Part shown: in pieces, positions 12,601 through 25,975 of the stretch
Numbering within the stretch: position 1 is the first letter of the stretch
Layout of the letters: the number at the start of each line of letters is the position of its first letter
Source: Anoplolepis gracilipes
Lineage: Eukaryota; Arthropoda; Insecta; Hymenoptera; Formicidae
DNA: 64,000 nt
Assembly (NCBI RefSeq): GCF_047496725.1
Contig: NC_132974.1
Coordinates: forward strand, 7,120,001 to 7,184,000
Direction of reading: 5' to 3'
Made by a program: the position numbers and the translations under genes
The notes under the pieces: generated by a model
The model's database searches: none
Told to the model about the DNA's origin: nothing
What the model saw: only the letters and a program-made list of their open reading frames with translations

Positions 12601-15454
12601 GTCCTTGTAAAATTCCTAATTAATTAAAATTTCTGATGAGATAAAATTTTTCTTAAAGTTTTATCATTACCTTTCGCCTTGTTTCGCTATCTGGCTTCAA
12701 TGTGACTCTCTCATAAGTTATAACATTTAATGGGTTATCAATAAGCTTTTAACAGTTCTGTTTTCTTTTTTTCACTTTATTTATGTTTCACAACTTTTAA
12801 TATTAAAAAATATAGCATCCGCAACGCGTTAAAAATTAGCGATCCCTCTTACTGGGAGGCATTCAATAAAATATTACACAATAACAGCAAAGTTAAAAAA
12901 TAAAGACTTTTCACCCCTTTCAACCATTGACTCTTGATCGAAAGCAATTTCTCATACGAAAATTCAGTTGCTATTTTGATACGATACATGTCGTAATATC
13001 AAGGGCGGTTTGTTTCCGCCGTTGACACGCGGGTGGATTCCCCGACGAAGCGTCGGAGACTATAATTCTTGCGGGAGAGAAATTGGGAAGAAAGGGCGGC
13101 AACGAAGACTATTTCAAGAATCCGACTGTAAGTCGGTAGCTCACATAGTTTGTCACTGACAACTTGCCGACGGACGAGATTTCGGGTCCGTCCTTGGAGC
13201 CGCGACAGTCGGAGAGATCGTCGGAGATAGGATGAGCCTTCGGAGGATAAACACAAAGCTCTCCCTGGGCTTCGAAGGCCGAGGAAATAGCGAGAGAAAG
13301 CAGCGATTTCTAGGACAATTCGTGGCCGTCTCGATGTATCGAGACGAGGAGACGTGAGGAGAGATCGCACATCCTGTCCTACGAATCGGCGTCGTTGCGA
13401 GGATCGCGGGCGGATGAATAAATGAAGAAGCACCGTTGAGCGAACCCTATTTCGCCGTTTCCCAAATGAGCCGATCCCGCAAAAACTGCTGAGGCAACTT
13501 AAAGCCAGACAGCGAAACGGAGGCGACGGCGCGGTGGCCGGAGATAACGACGAGGCTTCGAGAAGAATTTTCTTTTTCGTGAATTTTCATCACCCGGCGA
13601 CCAGGAAGGACCTCGCAAGGGCAAATCGTGTACCATAGTCCCTCAGATTGCTTCTAGAGATACCAGTTCGAAAAAAATGTCAATAGCACAAAATGTTTGC
13701 CATACCATCTTTTACTTTCAGCTTCTTAAGCGAAAAATTCATCTGGAGTCGATTTTTCGCTTAAATTTTTCCAAAGATAGTAAATATTTTTACATTATAA
13801 TTAAATTGATAAAGTTTAGAGAATTTTTTTATAAATTTATTAAATTTTAAAGAATCAATTATCAGTTACAATAATTTACTTAAAATTGAGTATCGCAAAA
13901 TTTGTATAAGAGACAAAATATGTTACCATAAATCAATTGAATAAAGTTAAACGATGGATCCTTGAGTATTCATTACATTTCAACACACACACACACACAC
14001 ACGCAACCCATAGGCATCGAATAGTTCGATCGATCGCTCGATCGAACGGATGGTGAATCAATCACCGCAGCGGGCGGGAAACGAATTCGCGTGGACCAGC
14101 AAAGTGCATTAGACTAGATCAGTGCGGAAGGAAGTAGAAGTTTGGCTCGAGGTAGGAAAGACGCGCGGGGAAGGAGGGGGCGGAAGGTGGATTACAACTG
14201 TTACCAAGGACGAGAACGAACGAGACAAGAGAAGAGGATGTAACAGGAAGCGAGGGAATTGCGGGGCTGAGATTGATGAAGAGACGAAGAGAGTGCGATT
14301 TTTAAGCATCACTTGAATCGGAGTGCGCTTAAGGGCGGGTATAATTCCGCGGGAGAGTGAAGTCACGTGGAACGGAAGGAAGTTCTCGCAGTTAGGGCGC
14401 CGGATAGGAGAGTGATTATTAGAGCGGAAAGCCGGAAGTACGTGAGGTTTCACGATGAGTTTTCCTTATTTGGGTGATTCGACATATATAACATATACTG
14501 TTGAAGGGACTTTAGGTTCAAAATTTAAGTTAAGTTTTATTCTGTATACAACAAAATATATCATATCAATTATTATCTGCGTCGTACGCAGAACCAATAG
14601 CACGCGTATTGCTGATTCTCTAATTGATTACTGTCGCAAGCAGAGTAAAGCGGGAAACAGAGCTCGATCGAACTCTCGTAACGTCGGTGACAAAGAAAAC
14701 ACACGATACGCACAGCGTCGCTCGTTCGTCGATAAAATGTTTAAAATAATACCGCATTCGCACGAACCCAAATACTCGCGTACATATATACCCCTAGGTA
14801 TTGTCAACAGATAAGAAATCCAACCTCAGAGCAGGCCCACAATGCGAATCTAATTACAGCGCGACATGTTACTGACGTGTTCCAGACATAGTACCACGTA
14901 TACAAGCGCAATACCGACTCGTATTGTGTAGGGCTGAGGCGATTGACCGTAATACGACCAGTCAAATAAGAGGGTCAGATATAGCCAGTTAGTAACCCTG
15001 ATCCAGATCTATCGCCACGTGGTCGCTCGCAACTATACGTACCCGCTGTTTAAAGCACGTGTGACGTATTAAACGCGCGTTCACGCGTATCCCGAATTTC
15101 GTCGACGATCACCATTGTCATTAATTAAATTGTCATCGATTGACCCGTTTAAAGCATTGATACCGCGAATCTCTGCAATTCTCCGTGAGATTAAAAAAAA
15201 TCACGGTATCCTTTATCGGTCCTTTGGGTGTGGCCGGTTGCGGTTTGAGCTAGCATCGCGACCAAGCTGTCTGATCAGCACGCAAAAGAAGAGCGAGTGG
15301 AAACGATCAAACATGATCAGACATCCTAAAGTTTCAGGATTACGCGATATCGTTTCGTGTGATTTCGATTTTCTCAAACTTACACCCGCGCGCGAGCGCG
15401 AGATACAATTTGTCGACTTTCCTACATAAAACAAGCGTCAAGTAGAGTCACATG

Positions 15455-15522
<68 letters not shown>

Positions 15523-16596
15523 CCTTCGAGAATTACACAATGCTTGGGCGCGCCAATATCGCGCGTTTGCAAAGTTTCGCTACAAATCGGCCGATTTATT
15601 TACAATGGATAGTTTTGAGGATCAAGAACCGCAAGGAGAATCGGCACGCGAGAGAATAGAGGAGTTGAAGTGGAACGATGAGTTACGTTGCGCGTTACGT
15701 GAACAGGGTTGCGCGATTGTGCGCGCGGCTCCCGGCTCCCGGCTCCCAGTACTACATTAGACGAACGTGCACCGGAGAAATTAAAGACAACGCCAAGAAA
15801 AAGATACAACGGCGGATAGCACGCGAGGCAGCGGGGCGGAAGAAAGAGAGGGCGGGGGGAGGGAAAGGAGATGAACGCGTAGAGATAGATAGAGTCGCGG
15901 AGTCAGAGAGAGAGAGAGAGAGAGAGAAAAAGCGGCGGAGGGCGGAAGAAGAGAGATAAAGAGCGTAGAGACGGAAGGGAAACGTAAGGAGGAAACAAGA
16001 GGGAGGAAGAAAAGGGTAGGAAGAGAAGAAACGAGAGCGGTGACGAGAGGCAAGGGGCGGACAAGAGAATGTAGAAAGAAAAGGAAAGAGAAGCGAGAGG
16101 AAGTAACCTGCCCTTTTCTATCTTGAAGTGCAGAGTGTACTAGGATGAGGAGAGTCAAGAGGGAATAAAGGGGGTGTAGGAGATATACGAAGAGCGGCGC
16201 CCAGCTGGAGCCACGTGCATCGATCTGACTACAGGCGCCAGCCGTCCTATCCGTCGGCTCGTTCGTCCATGAGTTCGACCCTGCCCCACTCCAACTCATC
16301 CCGAACCGTTTCATCCCATCCTGAACCGTCAAACTCTCGGTTCTGATACTCCCTATAAAAGGAGAGAAAGAGACGAAACGAGAGAAAAAGCGAAAGAGAG
16401 ACTAAAGAGAAAGCGGGAGAAAGAATGAAGGAAAGGAAAACCGAGGGATGGAAATAGAGAGAGAGAGAGAGAGAACGAAGAACAGGAGAAAAAAAAAAAA
16501 GGAAAAAGGATGAACAAAAAAAGGGATGAAAGGGAGAACGAAAAAAATGAAAGATGAAAGAGAGTAAGAGAGATGAAGGAGAAAGAAAAAAAAAGT

Positions 16597-16637
<41 letters not shown>

Positions 16638-16685
16638 CAAAATGATAGGAGGAAAGAAAAAGAAATGGAAAAAAGCGAGAGGATA

Positions 16686-16735
<50 letters not shown>

Positions 16736-19700
16736 AACGCAAAAGGAAAAAGAAGAGAGAAAGAGAGAGGAAGAGACAGGATAGTGCATGTCGCTTCGCG
16801 GCATTGCGGGGGCGGGAGAATTTTAACCCCCGCGTCGGGTAGCGTCCGACTTTGTATTCTCCCACGGAATTCCCACAGGTTGAACGAACTCGATTCTATC
16901 GAATACGGGATGTACGCTTGGTCCTTCGTGGGAGGGAAATTGGCGAATTTCTCGAAAAGTCGTCACGCTAAATCGCACGTCATCGGCCATTGTGTGTGCG
17001 TGCGCGTGTGCCACCATAAATAATAAAGGGAAAAAAATTAACCCCCCCTTCCCCTCTTACCCCTGCCGACGTCGTTTACTGCCTATCGGGCTCCTCTCTC
17101 TCTCCTATCTCGATCGACTTTTTATAGCACAACTTTTATCGCGTCCTCTTTCACGATTTGGCAGGACGTTTTTATAGAATCGCGGCGTTGCGCGAAAATA
17201 TACGCCCGCCTATACACGCGGCAATCTTTCCACAATCGTAAAAAAGGATAATGGAACCAAGTGCCGGCGCGTCGCGTCGTGTCGTGTTGCGAGAACAAAC
17301 GTAAATGGAATCGATATCGTTCGTTTTCTCGTCATCTCGCTGTATCGGCTCCCGGCGACACCCCAAGGTCCGCGCGAGAGACGAGATCGTCTCCGTTCGG
17401 TATTAAGCTCTCACGGTGTGGCCTTGAATAAAGTATCCGCGTTAAAAGCTCGTAGATGGATTAGCGGCATTAAACTTTCCAGGATACTTGGAATGTAACC
17501 CAATCGGGCGCGTGCACCGCTCCTGAAGAACCAGGGCGATGTTTACGTCAACATTTTATCATTATGTATGAACGAGGGTGTATATAAACGATAGGTATAT
17601 TACAGTCGGTACAATTATCGAATGCGCAATGAGCAAATTGAAAAGTGCAATATTCGCGTAGGAAAAACATTACTAACACGATAAAGATTAGTTTGAGAAA
17701 TTTTTTTTCTAAAAACACTTTTATCCCCCTAAGTATAATAATAAAAATCAAAAAGGGCACAATAAACAAATATGATAATTAATAACAGTATCAGTAAAAC
17801 GTATCTACAAATAGAAATAATAATAATAAATAAAAAAATAATAGAAATGTAATGTATGCGATAAATTTCATGAATATGTTAAATATGTAAAAGATACGGT
17901 CAAATATATTTGAAGAAGAAAAAGACGAGGGATGTGAGAGAGGATGTTATATACGATCGAACTGTATCAGACTTAATAAATAGCGCACGTCTCTGAATAG
18001 GTAGCGTCTAAAACATGCGCTGAATCGCGGATAGCTAAATAGGGGATGTTGTGTGCGCCGGTGACTGTTAAGAGCCGCGAGTTACGAGCCACGAATGCTC
18101 GAGCTTTCATAAAGTATTGTTGGAAAAGATCCGCGGCCAAGTCCTTTTAAAAGAGAACAACCGTCGAGCGCGCATAATGGCCAGCCTCTATGCGTGTGAC
18201 ACGGCTCTTTCTCTTTCCCTCTTTCTCCCTGGTCCACGGCATCTTATCCGGGCAATGACGAACGTCCTGAGAAATACTGCGTCAATTCGCCCATCGCGTC
18301 GCGCCGCGTCGCGACGCCTCGCGTCGCGTCGCGTCGCGTCGCGTCGTGTCGATCTGTCTTGCACCGCGTTCTCGTCGTCCATCGCATCGCGATGCGATTT
18401 GTTTGCGCTCGGGGATTGTGTCATTGTAATTCTATAATATCCATAAAGTGATCCGTTAGCTGTTTAAACTCTATGCAGCGAATAAATATTATATAATAAT
18501 AAATGTACTATAGGGAAAATGCAATATAGTAAAGATGTCTTTATCGTCATTTGTATAATAGAATTACCTATATATATAATATATCTATAATATATACAAT
18601 ATCTTATTCACTATACACATATATAAATATATATATATATTTATACGCATGTTATTATTATTTATAATATTTGTAACAAATATAAATATAGGTACATGGT
18701 AGGATATATTTCAGAACCATAGAATATTTATTCGAACAAGGTGTACCTTAAAAGAATGAAATATTTATTTGTGTTTATATTATGTAAACTGTGTTATATA
18801 GATATAAAACTATTATGTAGTTATAGAAACAGTGATGCAAACAGTCACTACATTAATCATTAATCTGTCTATTTATTCTATAGTCTAGGTTTCTAATTTG
18901 GTCTAATTTAGTCAACAAGAAAACATGCAATACTACCACGTGACGAAAAATCGCTTTATCGTTATTAACCCTTGTATAGATTACACATTTCTTTCTTATT
19001 CTGTTCTTGGTCACATGTGGGTCACAATGTCTTGTCGCAGTTTTAACTGTTTCAAAGTGCTTGAACAACGTGCACAAAAATTTATATAACTCTTTGACAT
19101 CTGTAGGAAATCATCATGTGCGATAAAAGTTAGAAAATAAATTTTAAACCGCGAGAGTTATTGATTAAAGTGGATTTCGGGATATTCTATTGTTAAAATA
19201 TTGACGTAATTAAACTGACCAATATGTGACCTTTAAGAGTTAATAACAGGCGCCTTGTCTCGCATAATTTCTCAAGACGCCCGCGTATCTCATTAAACTC
19301 TATTGTCGCATGCATATCTCGTGCACATTGCAGACAATACATAGTCCAGACAGTTATTTGATGTTACTAAGTGTTATTGAGAGTTCGCAAGGAGTTAGCG
19401 AATCGAATCTTCTTAAGCGATTTATCATCCCTTTCAATGCGCAATCCACATTCGCGTATCATTAAAGTTGGCAGTCACGATCTTCGCTTGGCCGACCAGC
19501 AAATTGGTGACGAGATAAGAAAATATAATCGAGAGGTTTATACCCCCCGAAGAAAAGCTTAAGAAATAATTCAATTATTTATATGTTATCTTTTAGCATT
19601 ATTTTCTAACAACAAAGTGCTTTTCATAATATCAATCTATATTTTTCTCCATTTCTCCTTTCCAACAACTTTTTGATCGAATGAAAGAAAGTTTGTCGAT

Positions 19701-20215
19701 CGTGTTGCTCTATGTATATGCGTTTTTTCCAATTCAAAATTCTTGAGATTTACGACTGAACGCGTGCACGCTCAAGAGGAGGCGCGTAATTACGTACAAT
19801 TAACCGGGGGGCGAATGCGGACCAAATGATCCTTGGCAGCGAGTCGCGCGGACAAGCGAGCGGTTTCGGCCGTCCGTCACCGGTCGCGACTGAGTAATAC
19901 ACTATACGCAATGCACCCTGTCAAAGATAATGGTTTCCTCTTGAGCATGAGAAACGCATGAGGTACAATAAACCGCCAAAATTACGACTGCTGGCTTACG
20001 GCACCGTTTGGTAATGGCGGTGGAATGGCCGCGTCTAAGGGGATAGAATTTGCGCGCGAGAGAGAACGCGAAAGAACTGAGGGAGAAAAAAAAAGAGAGA
20101 AAACAAGAGAGAGAGAAAGAGAAGGAGAAGGTAAACGAGCTTGTATATTGTCGCGATATCATCCTATATGTCGTTAAAAGATGTCGCGAACTATCGAGCG
20201 TCGAGCGTCTTCTCT

Positions 20216-20253
<38 letters not shown>

Positions 20254-23200
20254 ATGTCGACTTGTATCTTGTCGCAAAATAGCTTTCCTCTTCCATCTAA
20301 TTATACTATGATAATATCTGGAATGTATTGGGCTCGTATCTTCGATGTTTTCGCTGTCGATATTCGGCAACGAGGAGACGAATTCAAAAAAGAAAAAAGA
20401 TCAGTCTCAAATATTCATCGTCTACAATTTTAACACAAATATCTTGCCCTGTCCCCCATAAAAATTCAAAGCTCGCCATCGACGATACTTCTGCCCTTCT
20501 AATTTTTTTCAACCGCTTTGCACTCTCTTCATCTCTCGTTATCCGTTATCCAACTCCCCTTCTGCTTTTCCTGCGATCGTCATCGTCGTCGTTCGGGATT
20601 TTCGCATCTTCGATAACGACGACGACGAAATGGTAACGCTGTTGGTGGCGTTGTTGAGTGAGACGCATAAATTCTTATGGTATCTTATGGTCCAAGTGCT
20701 TCGGAATGGCCACCCGCTAAAGGCGGGGGTGGCGAGAATATAAACGTTGTTTTTGTACAGAGCGTTACTCATGGGTTGTAAAGTTCTCATGATACTATTG
20801 CTGCTGTTGCTGTTGCTGCCACCGCCGTTGCTCACAGTTAAAACACCTCTTCACGCGTGTACTCGCTATCGAAGACTTACACAGCCATATGCTGACACTT
20901 GTATCGATTCTCGTGTATACGAGAGGTATCATGTTGTGCCGCATTTTTACTTCGAAAGGTGCGAATTATATTAATTGATTGACAAAGTTATTTCATATTT
21001 CAGGATATAAAAAAATGAATCTCTCACGAGATTATTAGAGATGTTTTGTATACTTATGTAAATAAATATTTCGAATATACTAAAATAACTTTCCTTCGCG
21101 TTCATATAATACCTTACTCTTAGAGAAGAAACACAATGTATGTAATTCTCTTATTTATTTTCCAATGTTATATTTCTAGATAATCGTTTTTCTTTTCTCG
21201 CAGATATCCACCCTTCGTAATTTGCAGTAACGCCTGAAAGGTTTCCATCGAAACAAGTTTCGGCGATGGGAATTTTTTCGGTAGCCTCTATCACGAAAAC
21301 TTTCGATCGCCCGACGAAGTCCATTACGAGTTCTCGTACTGTCGATTGCATTCATACAATCTCCCGTTGCATTATCGTGAAAGGACGTTATTCCATCGCC
21401 TTTTTCTTTCCCTTTCGCGTCGGCTTGGCAAATTCAGATAACCGGATCGGCGAAAAGAATTAATTCGATTATGTCCGATAAATTATCCCATTGCATTCGA
21501 TCGGTCGCTTATAGAATAGGAGAAGAGGATCGTCTCTCGTAACATCGATAAAAACCATATAAAAAATATTTAGTCACGGATGAAATACATAGAATACTTA
21601 ATACTCGATCTATTTGCATAGTGTTGTTAATTTTTATAATTAGCAATATAACACAAAAATAATTATTATTGTTATAATAGAAATGCGCTTATAAGATACC
21701 AACCGAAATATATAAATTAATAATAAAATAAATAATAATAAAAGAAATATAAATTAGATAAAAAATATAAATGTAAATTATAAATATAAATTTATATAAT
21801 AAACACATAAAAAGAATAAATTAAAATCTCATTATAATAATAATTCATTAATAATAATTGCAATCTTAGAGCATACTTATACTCTATTATGTCTCACATA
21901 TAATATCTTATTTTATACGATTAGCCGAGAAAGAGAAAAATAAGAGTATGGAGCACAAACCTAGGTCAAACTGCTGGTCCTTACGACAGAAGGGATCCTC
22001 CGCATGGAGGGATTTTACTTCGTCATCATATACCTCATAAGAGTCATACCTCATAAGAGAGATTTAAGGGAGATTCACGTTGTTCAATCGATCAATGTTT
22101 GGCAAGCGAAAGCGTAATGGGACGATACGTGGAACAATGATCGTAAAATTGTTTTCGACGACAGTTTAACTCGCACGGTTATTATTAGAAAACTCGTTAA
22201 CAGGCTGTACCGGCTCGCGTTATGTATCTTTTTACGGTGGTGCTAAAAGGGAAACTTTCCCATCAGGATCATTTCTTCACTCGATGGAAATATCGCCCAT
22301 CCTGCAGAATCGCATAGTTAACAGATTATGATCTACCTGAGTTTGAGAATTTTTCCAATAGTTCTTTTAGTAATGTTTGCAATTGTTCCAAGCAAATTCA
22401 TAAATGGAATGCGTTTTTTAATTAAAATTAAATTATTATTATTATACAAAAAAAATATATTATATTGCACATTATTTCCTCTACTTTTATTCGTGGTGCG
22501 TTAAAATGATTTATAACCCGGAAACAAATTTATAGAGGGGTGTAAAAAAATAGGTCTCGAAAGTTACACGAATACTGATTTATCTTCCGGTTCTCGCGTC
22601 GTGTTACAAAAAACATTGCAGATCTGACCCGGGAACAAGTGATGAAGGATGAGATTCAGTCTCGCGCGCAGCGATGTCCCTCAATTTGGATCCCTACTTC
22701 CGCAAGGACGATGGAAACGTGAAAAAAGCGAGCACATCGGCTTAGAAAATTGGCGATAACATGACAAATAATTATATCGTTTATCAACCGACTGTGTGCG
22801 ATTGGGTCATATTGATTCAACCGAGCCCGGGAGGGACTGTGATATATCGGTACGCCTACAAAGAGTGGCAGTCGCATTGTTCCGCGGCATTTTTTTCGCG
22901 CGTTCCACGTAGACAAAAAAATGTGGAACACAAACTTTTCCCCGCTGTCACCCCCGCAACCCGCGTCCCTCCTGGCCGCCCGCGGTCGATGCAGTATGGT
23001 GTGGTGGTCGTTTATAGTTTCTTTAGTTTCTTCAAAAAGAATGACGTGTTCATCGGCTATGTATAGTGACACGGCGACATTAACGTTAAAGTATCACATA
23101 TGGCGTATTGTGTGTGTGTGTGTGTGACAGGCCTCGGCGCGCGACGTGTCCGGAAAAATCAGCCATCGGGGAATCTTCGTACGAGGTCGAGATTTGGACG

Positions 23201-25931
23201 GACGGAGAACGCTTTCATGTTCCGAACATTCGTTCGCGCCACCTGCTGCCTCGGAGTTTTCGCGCCGGGGAATCGCGCGAAGAGAATCCGAGATATCGAT
23301 ATCGCGCGCGCGGGTCGAGAAAAGTTCGCGACTCTCCGCCGACACGGCTCGTGAATCGATCGCGAGCGAGTTCGAGCCGTAATACCGCGCTAAAATGTAA
23401 TTAAGCCGAATTTCCGTCGTCCGTATAATCGTTACTACCGACTCCTTTATTAACATAATGTCCTTCCCATAATCTATCGAAACGAAAAAGGGATTTCTTG
23501 GCTTCTTTAAATTAAAAAAAAAAAAAAAATTATAAAAACAAAAAAAGCACATTTCTATTTTCGAGGATTATTATCTTGAAAATACCTTTGCATCTATATA
23601 TTTTGGTTTTTAGGATCCTATATATTTGCGATAATTTTTAAAATGTTTTTATTTTTCGGTTATTTTTGGATATTTCTATTTCTAAAGAATTTTACTGTTC
23701 GAGGAGATCGATCTTTATCTTATATGCGAATTAATTTCGTGGAGATCTGTATTTTTAGATAGAAAACTGGTCTAAAATTATGCGTCTCGCGATATTACGC
23801 GATTGTTCCGTAAGAGCGAAACAAGATGACACGCAATGTCGAAATTCGCAAGGGCTCGTTAATTTAATGGTGACGAAGGTGCAAAACGCCAGCTACGCCG
23901 CGCGGCAACGAGTCGAGGTAACATTACCGTTTCTACCTTGGGGTTCTATTACCCTTATTGTTAAACTTAGAGTCACTATGAACTACGAAGTGAACTATAG
24001 ACCGCTTCTGTGTTGTCGCAACACTCGCGACCACTGCGGCGGGCCACGTGGCTGCAGGTGTGTGGCCCCGCGGGAACGCGTGCTTGTCAAAGCGACTCGT
24101 CGACGAACAGATGCCATTCTGTCTTTCGACAATCTCGCATGCAAATTTTGTTAGCCGGCAATTACATCCCGGAGAATCTACCTCTTATCGCGTCGTCTTT
24201 TTTCCACCCACGAAAAGTTCCATCAATCTGGATCCGGAAGAAGATCCGACCGCGATTTTCCGCAATTATATACACGAATCGTCGTGGACGCGACTCGACC
24301 CCGCGCGAACTAGGCGAAACTACGGAAGCGAAACTAAAATGATGTTATAGTGAATAAAATATCAGAATCATGATAGAAAATTTACAAGCCACTGACGAGC
24401 CACTTGAAATTTTGCGATGAATCAGCTTTGGGTTTACTGTCTGTAAATGTTTCTTATTTGGTTTGTGATAATTTTATCCTGAACACAAGTTGGTTGCAAA
24501 GACAAAAATATTCTTATATGAAGCAACTATTGTCTAATTAACGTCATTGCACTCGTAAATTATAAATATTTGTACAAATGAATAACTTTTATATAAGAAT
24601 AATAAACACATATTTGTTACGGATTATACTAAAACAGGAATTGCAATAAAACATACCCCCTACGTGTCGTTATACCGAAGAAGTAATGCAATACACGCGG
24701 ATAGATTAACCCCGAAGTCGCGGTTGTATACACCGTAGTTATTACATTGTATTTGTGTGTATCGAGCATACTGTATGTATTGAACATGCGACGTGTTGTT
24801 TGGCGTTTCGTGGAAATCGTCCTGTTATCGGAAACCAAGCTTATTGCAACTGCTATTTCAATTCCATTCGCGTACTTGTTATTTAAAATACAGGGTGACA
24901 CGTTCATTCTATTTCCCAAAGTATAATAGCAGAATGAAATAAATAATTATGTTTTTCCCAAGGTCGAATAAAATTTGATATATTATAAGTAAATTATAAA
25001 ATATATTATAAATGAAAAAATATATTTTGTTTAGTTATTTACGATTTAAAAAAAGTAGCTTTAAAAAAATTAATATTTATAAGATTTTTCCAGAAAGACA
25101 AAATTTATCCCAAATTCCAAAATATAATATTAATATAAATATAATACTTCTCGAGAATTATATAAATAAGGGAGTTTGAAATATTCTTTTACCGATGATT
25201 CGACTAAACTACATACATGCAAGCAATAAACGAACATGATTTTATTAACAGTATTATAATAATGCCTCTTAAAAAATATTCATGATTAAATTACTCGTCT
25301 CTTCTCGCGATGCGAGAATCATAAAGAACCGCAACGAGCATCTATCATGTTATCATAAATGAAAGACTAAATGCGAGCCGGTATAATCCTTAGCAAAGTT
25401 ATATTCGAAGGAGAGGAAGGGATGATCGTTATAAATATGATCGATAAATAGACGATAGAACGAACGGTCGCGTTATTTTTCGGTCCATACCGATATGCGA
25501 TCGCTCAAGCGATCTTTATTAAAGTGTATCGAGAGACGATCCGGCAGAGAAGTTTCGGAAAAACTTTCATCGAGTGACTGGGTCATCCAATCAGACATGG
25601 GATCAGTAAGTTCGCCTCGCGCGATTTGGCATCGAACGAATTCAACTTAATTCAGTAGTTCTATCCGGCTATATTAAATAAAGGCATAAGAAGAGAAACG
25701 CGAGCAGTTGCGATAATGAACTGCCGTTGGTCTTCGATTTTTATAATTCGCGTGCGCGCTCATCAAATTATACTGCCGATTGTTCGTCGAGTCGAGTTTC
25801 ATAATGAGTCTTCTGGCCTTTTTATCACTCTGTTTTGCGATATTTCGAAAGCAGTATAAATGCAATTTTCAAGTGAAGAATATCTCGGATCTCACTATTA
25901 CAAGAGACGCTGATACAATATAATACGATTA

Positions 25932-25975
<44 letters not shown>

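Noticed and set aside
15781..16865. Long Ser/Leu/Phe-rich open frames on the minus strand
   Set aside because: They are translations of GA-rich simple sequence on the other strand.
22656..24350. Overlapping open frames of 80-150 codons in the activin intron
   Set aside because: The composition is not protein-like, both strands are equally open, no domain is recognisable, and there is no exon phase partner.
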